From Candidatus Sulfotelmatobacter kueseliae (GTDB taxonomy: Bacteria; Acidobacteriota; Terriglobia; Terriglobales; Acidobacteriaceae): 60,416 nucleotides of DNA. The notes beneath the pieces are model-generated. The model was not told the DNA's origin. It did no database searches and worked only from the letters and a program-made list of their open reading frames with translations. This document shows, piece after piece, positions 52,666 through 60,238 of this stretch (its first letter is position 1; the number at the start of each line of letters is the position of its first letter). The translations under genes were made by a program, and so were the position numbers. Where the stretch lies: positions 1-60,416 of the forward strand of contig OMOD01000119.1 of NCBI GenBank assembly GCA_900290255.1, written 5' to 3'.

Positions 52666-52827
52666 TCAGCGTTCGATGCGGTCGGTCTGGCGCACCGCCT
52701 CAGTCAGAGTCTCTTCCTGAGAGGGGTGAGAACGTTGCAGGCTGCGCCGCAAGTGGATATACAGAGCAATCGCCACGCACACGACCACCAGCGTACTGAC
52801 ACCCAGGATCAGGAACCACCAGATCAT
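52666..52827 (-). CDS. Small single-TM protein upstream of bioY
   Basis: 53 codons. The protein starts MIWWFLILGVSTLVVVCVAI, a strong TM helix, followed by a basic stop-transfer (YIHLRRSLQRSH) and an acidic tail. It ends 29 bp before bioY on the same strand. TATCCTAA just upstream of the start could be a -10. The Shine-Dalgarno match is weak. Confidence 0.45.
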   Translation of the reverse strand: MIWWFLILGVSTLVVVCVAIALYIHLRRSLQRSHPSQEETLTEAVRQTDRIER

Positions 52828-52855
52828 CCGCACAACCGATTAGGATAACAGAAGC

Positions 52856-53008
52856 GAAGCTCCTAGCTCCTAGCTACCAGCCAAAGCGAGGTAGCGCGTT
52901 GGGAAAGCTTTCAGGAGTCTCGTAACGCGCACTGAGGGGAGGGGCCCCCGTATCTCGAAGCCTTGGGGTTGTGAGCTAGAAGCTAAGAGCCAGAAGCTAG
53001 GAGCTGCC
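52856..53008. repeat. Inverted word-repeat locus D3
   Basis: Left arm 52856-52882 (GAAGCTCCTAGCTCCTAGC, TACCAGCC) faces right arm 52973-53008 (GAGCTAGAAGCTAAGAGCC, AGAAGCTAGGAGCTGCC). Within the right arm, CTA at 52997-52999 is the TAG stop codon of the hypothetical gene that ends there. Confidence 0.8.
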
Positions 53009-53452
53009 TTTCATCTTCTGCCGCATAACCTCGACCCGCTTGATCATGAACTGCAGGCGGTTCCTGCCCCACTTCGTGCGCGTCACGGCCTTTTCCAGAT
53101 TGAGAAATGCTTCCGGGTCGCCAAGCTTTTCGCGCAGTTCTTTGACGAAGGGATGAATCTTCGCGTAGATCAGGAACAACTCGCCACTAAATCCTGGTTG
53201 CAGGAAGAGCTCCTCGTTCAGCACGTCGGCCAATACGAACGATGTAACCATGCCCCAATAGCCGCCCACCTGCCGCAGCCAGGCATTTTCTTGCGTACCC
53301 ATGGCCGAGGACACCTTGAGGAAGTCGTCGGCGTTCCGCGGGAAAAATTCCATCACCCACCAGTTGCGGGCTTTGCGCATCTCCGGTTCGCGGCGCAGGT
53401 CGTAGAGTTCGAGGATCAGGTGAGCATCGGCTGTGGTCGGTTTCTTGGCCAT
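52997..53452 (-). CDS. Conserved hypothetical protein
   Basis: 151 residues, no signal or TM. A conserved-looking, Trp- and Phe-rich sequence with WWVMEFFPRNADDFLKV, QVGGYWGMVTSFVLADVLNE and FVKELREKLGDPEAFLNLEK. It is charged and helical, and probably cytoplasmic. I do not recognise a named domain. Its stop codon lies in a word-repeat arm. Confidence 0.7.
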   Translation of the reverse strand: MAKKPTTADAHLILELYDLRREPEMRKARNWWVMEFFPRNADDFLKVSSAMGTQENAWLRQVGGYWGMVTSFVLADVLNEELFLQPGFSGELFLIYAKIHPFVKELREKLGDPEAFLNLEKAVTRTKWGRNRLQFMIKRVEVMRQKMKGSS

Positions 53453-53472
53453 GGGTCAGATCACGCTCCAGT

Positions 53473-53578
53473 GGGTAATTGAGCAATTTTGTAATTGAGT
53501 AATTGTGTAATTGGGTCCCTAATGCGCTTCGGCGTCCTCAAATTACCCAATTACCAAATTACACAATTACTCAATTTA
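53473..53578. repeat. Inverted word-repeat locus E (AATTACCCAATTACC)
   Basis: Left arm 53473-53515 (GGGTAATTGAGCAATTTTG, TAATTGAGTAATTGTG, TAATTGGG) faces right arm 53539-53578 (CAAATTACCCAATTACC, AAATTACACAATTACTC, AATTTA). The pair could form an AT-rich hairpin of about 40 bp across a 23-nt loop. It abuts the topA stop codon. Confidence 0.85.
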
Positions 53579-56074
53579 CTACGCTGTGGTCGCCGCCGCT
53601 TCCGGCGGAGGCGCCGGCCGCTCGTAATTGCATTCCTTGTTCGGGCAGGCGATCACCGGTCCCGTCTTCAGATTTTTCTCGACCAGATACTCGCTGCCGC
53701 AGCTCGGACATTTTTCGGCGATGGGCCTGTACGCCGAAGTAAACTTGCACTTCGGATAATTCCCGCAACCGTAAAAAGTGTTGCCCTTGCGCGCGCGCTT
53801 TTCGACCAGATCGCCTTCCTTGCACTCCGGGCACTTCACGCCGATGAAATTCTGTTTGACGTATTTGCATTCGGGATAGCCGCTGCAGGACGTAAATTCG
53901 CCAAAACGGCCATGGCGGATCATCATGTTCCGCCCGCACTTTGGACAAAGCTCGTCGAGCGGGATATCAGGAACTCTCTTACCTTGATCCAGACGTCGCG
54001 TGGTCTTGCAGTCCGGATATCCTGTGCACGCCATGAACTGGCCGAAGCGCCCGCGCTTGAGCACCATCACCCGGCCGCAGTTTTCGCAGTATTCTTCCTG
54101 CGTAGTCTCCTGCATGTCGGCCGAGTCAAGGTCGGGAAGGTTAATCGGGTTCTCCTTGGTGAACTTGCAGGTGTTGGGATCGTCTTTGTCATACGTGCTG
54201 CAGGCATAGAAGGACCCGTGCTTGCCCCACTTGATCACCAGCGGCGAGCCACAGAGTTCGCACTTTTCGTCTGTGGGCTTCTCCATCCGCTTGATGTTCT
54301 CCATATGCTTGGCGGCATATTTGAGATCCTTCTGGAACTTCTTGTAGAACTCGGCGAGCGCATCGGTCCACTTTTCCTTGCCCTCTTCAATCTCATCGAG
54401 TTCTTCTTCCAGACGCGCCGTGTATTGCACATCGAAAATGTCGCGGAAGTTTTCCACCAGCAGATCGGTGACGACCAACCCGATTTCGGTGGGAACGAAC
54501 TTCCCGCCGAGTTTCTGGACGTACTGCCGCTCCTGGATGGTCGAAAGAATTGCCGAGTAGGTTGAGGGCCGGCCAATGCCGCGCTCCTCCAGTTCCTTCA
54601 CCAGCGAAGCTTCGTTGTAGCGCGGCGGCGGCTCGGTGAAATGCTGCTCCGGCTTCAGTTGCTTGAGGGTGAGCTTCTGTCCGGCTTCGAGCGCGGGCAG
54701 TTTGTGCTTCAGTTCCTCGTCTTCCTCGTCCTTGCCTTCTTTCGCTTCCTCGTAGATCTTCAAGAAACCGTCGAACTTGAGAACCGAGCCGGTCACGCGG
54801 AACCAGAAAACGTCATCGCGGGTCCTGGCGTCGATATCCACTGTAGTCTGATCGAAGACCGCGGGGTTCATCTGCGATGCGACGAAGCGCTGCCAGATCA
54901 GCTTGTAGACCTTGAATTCGTCTTCCTTCAAATACTGCTTGATCTCGTCGGGATGGCGCATCGCCGAAGTTGGGCGAATCGCCTCGTGAGCAGCCTGCGC
55001 TTCTTTTTTCTCTTTGTAGGCGTTCGGCGACTCTGGCAGATAGACAGCGCCGTATTCTTTGTCCACGTATTCCCGAACTTCCTGAATCGCCTCGGGCGCA
55101 ACCCGCACGGAATCCGTACGCATATAGGTGATGAGGCCGACGGATCCTTCTTCTCCGAGTTCCACGCCTTCATACAGGCGCTGCGCGATCATCATGGTCC
55201 GCTTCACGCTGAAGCGCAGTTTGCGTGAGGCGTCCTGCTGCAGCTTACTGGTCGTGAACGGAGCAGCGGCGTTACGGCGGCGTTCTTTCTTGTCGACGGC
55301 CCGAACGACCCAGTCGGATTTCTCCAGGGCAGCGCGAATTTTCTCGGCTTCTTCCCCGTTGGGAATTTCTATTTTTGCCTCGCCCTTGCCCAGGAATCGC
55401 GCGTCGAACGCCGGAGGTTTCGCGGCGGCGAGATGGGCATCGATCGTCCAGTATTCCTTCTTTTCGAATGCCTTGATTTCGCGTTCGCGCTCGACGATCA
55501 GGCGCAGCGCGACTGTCTGCACGCGGCCGGCCGACAAGCCCCGGCGAACCTTATCCCAGAGCAAGGGAGAAACCTGATATCCCACGAGCCGGTCAAGCAC
55601 GCGGCGCGCCTGCTGCGCGTCCACCAGGTTCTGATCGATCGTGCGCGGATGCTCGAAGGCAGCCTGCACCGCGCGCTTGGTGATTTCGTTGAAGGTGACG
55701 CGCTGAATGCGCGGCGGAGGTTCCGGCTCGCCCTTCTTTGTTTTTGCCTTCTTGGCTTTCTTTCCCTTGCCGTTCCCGTCGAGTTCATCGGCGAGATGGG
55801 CTGCGATCGCTTCCCCTTCGCGATCCGGATCAGGTGCCAGATAGATCGCGTCCGCCGAGGCCGCCAACTTCTTCAGCCTGGCCACAACTTTTTCTTTGCC
55901 GGGGATGACAACGTAGTCGGTCTCGAAATCGTTGCTGGTGTCCACGCCCAGGATGCTCTTGGGCAAGTCCTTCACGTGGCCGAGCGAAGCCTCGACCGTG
56001 AAGCCCTTGCCCAGATACTTCTGGATGGTCTTCGCCTTGGCTGGCGATTCGACAATGACTAAACCTTTTGACAA
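53579..56074 (-). CDS. topA: DNA topoisomerase I
   Basis: 831 residues from TTG 56074, which follows GAGGGT and gives the classic MSKGLVIVESPAKAKTIQKY; a longer GTG start at 56116 is possible. It has a Toprim domain with DPDREGE (about 82-88), the type IA cleavage core with catalytic Y317 in GLITYMRTDS, and a C-terminal set of four-cysteine zinc ribbons (CELCG, CENCG, CPKCG, CPECK and CPSCG), about five in all. It relaxes negative supercoils ahead of and behind polymerases. A Lys-rich insert lies after the Toprim region. It is divergent from nothing near and is the largest gene here. Confidence 0.95.
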   Translation of the reverse strand: MSKGLVIVESPAKAKTIQKYLGKGFTVEASLGHVKDLPKSILGVDTSNDFETDYVVIPGKEKVVARLKKLAASADAIYLAPDPDREGEAIAAHLADELDGNGKGKKAKKAKTKKGEPEPPPRIQRVTFNEITKRAVQAAFEHPRTIDQNLVDAQQARRVLDRLVGYQVSPLLWDKVRRGLSAGRVQTVALRLIVEREREIKAFEKKEYWTIDAHLAAAKPPAFDARFLGKGEAKIEIPNGEEAEKIRAALEKSDWVVRAVDKKERRRNAAAPFTTSKLQQDASRKLRFSVKRTMMIAQRLYEGVELGEEGSVGLITYMRTDSVRVAPEAIQEVREYVDKEYGAVYLPESPNAYKEKKEAQAAHEAIRPTSAMRHPDEIKQYLKEDEFKVYKLIWQRFVASQMNPAVFDQTTVDIDARTRDDVFWFRVTGSVLKFDGFLKIYEEAKEGKDEEDEELKHKLPALEAGQKLTLKQLKPEQHFTEPPPRYNEASLVKELEERGIGRPSTYSAILSTIQERQYVQKLGGKFVPTEIGLVVTDLLVENFRDIFDVQYTARLEEELDEIEEGKEKWTDALAEFYKKFQKDLKYAAKHMENIKRMEKPTDEKCELCGSPLVIKWGKHGSFYACSTYDKDDPNTCKFTKENPINLPDLDSADMQETTQEEYCENCGRVMVLKRGRFGQFMACTGYPDCKTTRRLDQGKRVPDIPLDELCPKCGRNMMIRHGRFGEFTSCSGYPECKYVKQNFIGVKCPECKEGDLVEKRARKGNTFYGCGNYPKCKFTSAYRPIAEKCPSCGSEYLVEKNLKTGPVIACPNKECNYERPAPPPEAAATTA

Positions 56075-56150
56075 TTGACCCTCATGACGTTGGTATTCGT
56101 TTTTCGAAGCTAGCACGAATGGGCAGAAAGCAACAAGTTACGGGAAGAAA

Positions 56151-56180
56151 GCTGCTAGCTTCTAGTACTAGCTTCTAGCC
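56151..56180. repeat. Word-repeat arm D4, left flank of the broken four-helix-bundle gene
   Basis: GCTGCTAGCTTCTAGTAC followed by TAGCTTCTAGCC. It is inverted with respect to the arm at 56562-56596 and supplies the terminal TAG (56168-56170) of the flanked gene. Confidence 0.85.
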
Positions 56181-56539
56181 AAAACCGCGGCTCCGAGACA
56201 CTGAGTGAGTGAGGCTAGCATCCGCTGAATTTCGAGGACCTTTGCGTCCAAGTCTTCGAACTCCCCGACCGACAGAAGCTGGAGGTCTCGTGCGAGCAAC
56301 AGGTGATATTCCAATTCGCTTGCCGAGCCCCGCGCTATCTGAACGAACCGTTACATCTCCGGATCCGACCTGCGCCCGCAGCCTTCGGCGATGTTCGCTC
56401 CGATGGAGGCAGCAGCGCGCCGTATCTGACTGGTCAATCCGTAGATCTCCTCTTTCGGAAATTGGCAAGTGCTTTGATAAATAGCCAATGTCAATTCATG
56501 AGCCTTAACCCAAACCTTCAAGTTCTTAAAGTCTTCCAT
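56168..56539 (-). pseudogene. Four-helix-bundle (S23/IVP-family) gene with an in-frame TAA
   Basis: From ATG 56539: MEDFKNLKVWVKAHELTLAI, then FPKEEIYGLTSQIRRAAASI, GANIAEGCGRRSDPEM, then TAA (56351-56353). Past that codon the same frame continues with RFVQIARGSASELEYHLLLA and RDLQLLSVGEFEDLDAKVLE to a TAG at 56168. The family normally reads straight through this point, so a single nonsense change has split an otherwise intact 123-codon gene. The last codons lie in a TAGAAGC repeat arm. It is a paralog of the gene at 22839-23201. Confidence 0.9.
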
Positions 56540-56561
56540 CTTGAACCTAACCTTTCCGGTT

Positions 56562-56596
56562 CTGGCTAGAAGCTAGGAGCTAGCAGCTAGAAGCTT
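56562..56596. repeat. Word-repeat arm D5, right flank of the broken four-helix-bundle gene
   Basis: CTGGCTAGAAGCTAGGAGC followed by TAGCAGCTAGAAGCTT. It is inverted with respect to 56151-56180. It contains the TAG stop codon of dprA (56587-56589). Confidence 0.85.
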
Positions 56597-57747
56597 TTCA
56601 CAAAATTTTTCCCCGGCATTTGCCGAATCTTGCCCGCCAACTCCAGTTCGAACAGCGCGGCGAAGATTTCCGAAGACGACATCTCCGTTTCGAGGCGCTC
56701 GACCAGTTCGTCAATGTGGGTGGTTTCGTCGGCTTTCAGCAGGCTCAGGATTCGCTTTTCGTGAGGAGGGAGGCCTTCGTCCGGGAATAGAGATGCAGAG
56801 GAGGCGCCCGGGGATTCAGGCGAGGTGGCGGGAGTCAATGCAAGTCGTACTTCTGGCGGGAGTTCCTCCCACACGTCTTCCCAGGTCGCGACCAGCTTGG
56901 CGCCCTGTTTGATCAATGTGTTCGGCCCCCAGGAATTCTTGTTGGTGACGTTGCCGGGCACGGCGAAAACGTCGCGATTCTGCTCCAGCGCGCAGCGTGC
57001 GGTAATGCGCGTGCCCGAATATTCCGCGGCTTCGACCACCAGCACTCCCACCGACATGCCGCTGAGAATGCGGTTGCGGATGGGAAAATTCTGCGGCGCG
57101 GCGAACGTTCCCAGAGGAAATTCCGAGATGTGCGCGCCACCGAGCGCCAGAATCTGTTCCGACAGACGTGAGTTTTCCTTCGGATAGATCACGTCGACGC
57201 CCGTGCCAAACACCGCAAGAGTTTTGCCTTTGGCGGCAATTGCCCCGCGATGGCTGGCAGTATCGACGCCGCGCGCCATGCCGCTGATGATGACCAGTCC
57301 GTGTGTCGCGAGATCGCAAGCCAACCGTTCGGCCATGCCCGAACCGTAGGGCGTGGGATGTCTCGTTCCCACCATGGCAAGGCCGGGCTTGGTGAGCACT
57401 TCCAGACTGCCGCGAACATAGAGTGTAAGGGGCGGATCGTAGATTTCCTTCAGACGAGGCGGATACGCGGGGTCGTCCATGGAGATCACGGTCACGCCGG
57501 CAGCGGCGGCGCGTGCCAGTTCTTCGCGCGCTAACTCGGCTGACTTCCCTGTGGCCAGGGATTGTGCCGAAACAGCCTGAATCCCGGTCGCTTCAAGTTC
57601 GGTAAGCGAAGCGCGGAAGACGGCCTCGGGAGTCCCAAAATGCTCGACCAGTTTCCGGGATTTCGTGGGCCCGAGGCCCGGCGTCAAGGCCAGGGCCAGC
57701 CAGTCCAGAAGATAAGTGGCGCCGGGCGATGCGGCGACGGTGGGCAA
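56587..57747 (-). CDS. dprA: DNA processing protein DprA
   Basis: 386 residues from TTG 57747, eight bases after GGAG. A short N-terminal helical region (LALTPGLGPTKSRKLVEHFG) is followed by the Rossmann DprA core (AMVGTRHPTPYGSGMAERLA, ISGMARGVDTASHRGAIAA, FGTGVDVIYPKENS, EFPLGTFAAPQNFPIRNRIL) and a C-terminal winged-helix domain (about 325-386). It loads RecA on incoming single strands during natural transformation. The window also has type IV pilus genes, so natural competence is possible. It is divergent from mqnA. Confidence 0.95.
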   Translation of the reverse strand: MPTVAASPGATYLLDWLALALTPGLGPTKSRKLVEHFGTPEAVFRASLTELEATGIQAVSAQSLATGKSAELAREELARAAAAGVTVISMDDPAYPPRLKEIYDPPLTLYVRGSLEVLTKPGLAMVGTRHPTPYGSGMAERLACDLATHGLVIISGMARGVDTASHRGAIAAKGKTLAVFGTGVDVIYPKENSRLSEQILALGGAHISEFPLGTFAAPQNFPIRNRILSGMSVGVLVVEAAEYSGTRITARCALEQNRDVFAVPGNVTNKNSWGPNTLIKQGAKLVATWEDVWEELPPEVRLALTPATSPESPGASSASLFPDEGLPPHEKRILSLLKADETTHIDELVERLETEMSSSEIFAALFELELAGKIRQMPGKNFVKSF

Positions 57748-57842
57748 AGTTGTACTCCGAGCGGACTGTACTTAGCGGCAAAGCGCTGAGTCAAGGTCAT
57801 CCGTCACAATGGTTTGTTAATATTGTGGATATCGAGCAAAGA

Positions 57843-58685
57843 ATGAGACTTTTGCGCATTTCCGCGATTTCCTACCTCAATACGGCCCCGCTGATGTGGG
57901 ACTTCGAGCACGCCAAGGCAGGCACCCAGTTCGAGATTTCCTACACTCTGCCTTCGGCCTGCGCCCGCGCGCTGGCGGAGGGAACGGCGGACATAGGAAT
58001 CATCCCGGCTGCGGCGTATGCCCAGATCCCCGGACTCCAGGTGCTGCCTGAGATTGCGATCGCCTCGCGCCGCGCCGTACAGTCCATCTTGCTGGTGAGC
58101 AAAGTGCCGATCACTCAGGTTCACACCGTCGCGCTCGACACCTCTTCGATGACTTCGGCGGCACTGACAAGAATTCTCTTCGAGAAGTGGCTGGGAGGGG
58201 GACGAGGTTTCTTCCCGATGGAGCCAAACGTCGAGAAGATGCTGGCCGAGCACGACGCCGGCCTGCTGATTGGCGATCCAGCGCTAAGAATTGATCGCTC
58301 GCGGTATCAGACGCTCGATTTGGCCGAAGAATGGATCCGCTACACGGGTAAGCCTTTCGTTTTCGCTTTCTGGGCGATACGCGGAGCGGCGCTGCGAGAG
58401 GCCGATCCGTTGCTGGACGTAGCGGCGATATTTCGTGATTCCCGCGATCATGGGCTCGAACCCTCGAGCGTCAACCAGATTGCACGCGAATGGGCGCCGC
58501 GCGTCGGTCTCAGTGAGCCTGATGTCCGTGCCTATTTGACCGAAAACATTTACTACCAACTGGATGCGGACTGCCTGGAGGGCTTACAACTCTTTTACCG
58601 TTACGCAGCGGAAACCGGTGCTCTGCCCGCAGCGCCGGAGTTGCGCTTCGTTGAGGCAACCCGGGAAGTCGTCTTCAGGCGCTAG
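57843..58685 (+). CDS. mqnA: Chorismate dehydratase
   Basis: 280 residues from ATG 57843. Signatures RISAISYLNTAPLMWDFE, LAEGTADIGIIPAAAYAQ and GLLIGDPALRI are those of MqnA. It removes water from chorismate to give 3-[(1-carboxyvinyl)oxy]benzoate, the first step of futalosine-route menaquinone synthesis. The long open frame to 57729 overlaps dprA and lacks conservation. A TTGTTAATATTGTGG stretch upstream may hold the -10. Confidence 0.93.
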   Translation: MRLLRISAISYLNTAPLMWDFEHAKAGTQFEISYTLPSACARALAEGTADIGIIPAAAYAQIPGLQVLPEIAIASRRAVQSILLVSKVPITQVHTVALDTSSMTSAALTRILFEKWLGGGRGFFPMEPNVEKMLAEHDAGLLIGDPALRIDRSRYQTLDLAEEWIRYTGKPFVFAFWAIRGAALREADPLLDVAAIFRDSRDHGLEPSSVNQIAREWAPRVGLSEPDVRAYLTENIYYQLDADCLEGLQLFYRYAAETGALPAAPELRFVEATREVVFRR

Positions 58686-58746
58686 TCCGTTCGACACCCG
58701 CGACCCCTCCCTATGAGTTAAGCTGAAGCGTGCGCCCCTTGGCGCC

Positions 58747-60207
58747 GTGGCGACTGTGAGCCTGTTTCAGCCCATTCCGAACGCCGGCAGCGCCGCCGAT
58801 AAGACGCGACCGCTGGCGGACCGCATGCGTCCGCGCACACTCGACGAGTTCGTCGGGCAGGAGCAGTTGATCAATCCCGGCAAGCCGCTGCGCACGCAAA
58901 TTGAGCGTGACGACATGGGCTCTCTCATTTTCTGGGGACCTCCGGGCACAGGCAAAACGACGCTCGCCAAGATCATCGCCAACATGACCAAGGCGGACTT
59001 CATTGAATTCTCCGCTGTGCTCGCGGGCATCAAAGAAATCAAGCAGGTCATGGCTGACGCCGAGCGCGCCCGCCAGTACGGCACGCGGACGATCGTGTTC
59101 ATCGACGAAATCCACCGTTTCAACAAGGCGCAGCAGGACGCCTTCTTACCCCACGTCGAGAAGGGCAATATTCGACTGATCGGCGCGACGACCGAGAATC
59201 CATCGTTCGAGATCAACTCAGCGTTGCTTTCGCGCACTCGCGTTTACGTGTTGCAACCGCTTACCGAAGACCAAATTGTGCTGCTGCTGAGGCGCGCTCT
59301 CAGCGACGGCAAACGTGGTCTGGGCGAAATGAATCTGAGCGCCTCGGACGACGTGCTCAAGAAGATTGCCAGCTATTCCAGCGGCGATGCTCGCAACGCT
59401 TACAACGTGCTCGAAGTAGCCGCCGGGCTGGCCAAATCCCCACCCTCTCGCAAAGAGCGCGAGAAGGATGGGGCAACCGCGGAATCCCCACTTCTCGCGA
59501 AAGACGCGAGAAATGGGGCACCCGTCGCGGCAGAAATCACCGACGACATTGTCCGCGATGCCCTGCAGAAGAAAATTCTGCTTTACGACAAAACCGGCGA
59601 AGAGCACTACAACCTGATTTCGGCCCTGCACAAATCAGTGCGCAATAGCGATCCCGACGCCGCACTCTACTGGCTCGGACGCATGCTCGAAGCCGGGGAA
59701 GATCCGCTTTACATTGCCCGCCGGGTGGTGCGAATGGCGGTCGAAGACATTGGCCTGGCCGACCCCAATGCGCTCTCGCTGTGCATGGCGGCACGTGATG
59801 CCGTGGACTTCATCGGCATGCCCGAAGGCAATCTGGCGCTGGCGCAAGCCGTGGTCTATCTCTCAGCCGCGCCCAAGTCGAATGCTCTGTACACCGCCTA
59901 CGGCGAAGTCAAGCAGGACGTCGAGCAAACGTCCGCCGACCCGGTTCCGCTGCACCTGCGTAACGCGCCCACAGCTTTGATGAAGGGCTTAGGCTATGGC
60001 CGCGGGTATCAGTACGCGCACGACTTGGAAGAAAAGGTTGCGGACATGCAATGCCTGCCCGACAACCTGCGTGGCCGCGTGTACTACCATCCCACGAATG
60101 AGGGGATTGAGAAGCGCATTCGTGAGCGGCTGGAAGAGATCAAAAAGCAACGCTCACAAGCAGCCAAGCAAGGAGCAGCACCTCCAGCGCGAGAGGGGAG
60201 TGAATGA
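58747..60207 (+). CDS. rarA: Replication-associated AAA ATPase RarA/MgsA with in-frame palindromic insertion
   Basis: 486 residues. Motifs: FVGQEQLINPGKPLR, Walker A GPPGTGKT (64-71), Walker B VFIDEIHRF (117-125), sensor region IGATTENPSFEINSALLSRT, and the C-terminal tetramerisation part with ISALHKSVRNSDPDAALYWL and RVVRMAVEDIGLADP. It acts at stalled forks. About 32 residues (roughly 230-261, SPPSRKEREKDGATAES and on) are encoded by two palindromic repeat units inserted between the lid helices and ITDDIVRDAL. The frame is kept. GTG 58747 is used; GTG 58756 is an alternative that would begin at the conserved SLFQP. Confidence 0.94.
   Translation: MATVSLFQPIPNAGSAADKTRPLADRMRPRTLDEFVGQEQLINPGKPLRTQIERDDMGSLIFWGPPGTGKTTLAKIIANMTKADFIEFSAVLAGIKEIKQVMADAERARQYGTRTIVFIDEIHRFNKAQQDAFLPHVEKGNIRLIGATTENPSFEINSALLSRTRVYVLQPLTEDQIVLLLRRALSDGKRGLGEMNLSASDDVLKKIASYSSGDARNAYNVLEVAAGLAKSPPSRKEREKDGATAESPLLAKDARNGAPVAAEITDDIVRDALQKKILLYDKTGEEHYNLISALHKSVRNSDPDAALYWLGRMLEAGEDPLYIARRVVRMAVEDIGLADPNALSLCMAARDAVDFIGMPEGNLALAQAVVYLSAAPKSNALYTAYGEVKQDVEQTSADPVPLHLRNAPTALMKGLGYGRGYQYAHDLEEKVADMQCLPDNLRGRVYYHPTNEGIEKRIRERLEEIKKQRSQAAKQGAAPPAREGSE
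59434..59528. repeat. Two palindromic units inserted inside rarA
   Basis: Unit 1: TCCCCACCCTCTCGC, loop, GCGAGAAGGATGGGGCA. Unit 2: TCCCCACTTCTCGCG, loop, CGCGAGAAATGGGGCA. Their complements match the three-unit array at 35418-35566, including the opening GGTGCCCCAT and closing GGTGGGGATT. They insert no stop codon in the rarA frame. Confidence 0.88.
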
Positions 60208-60238
60208 GTGTAATCGCGATTTTTCGCCAAACCACCCC

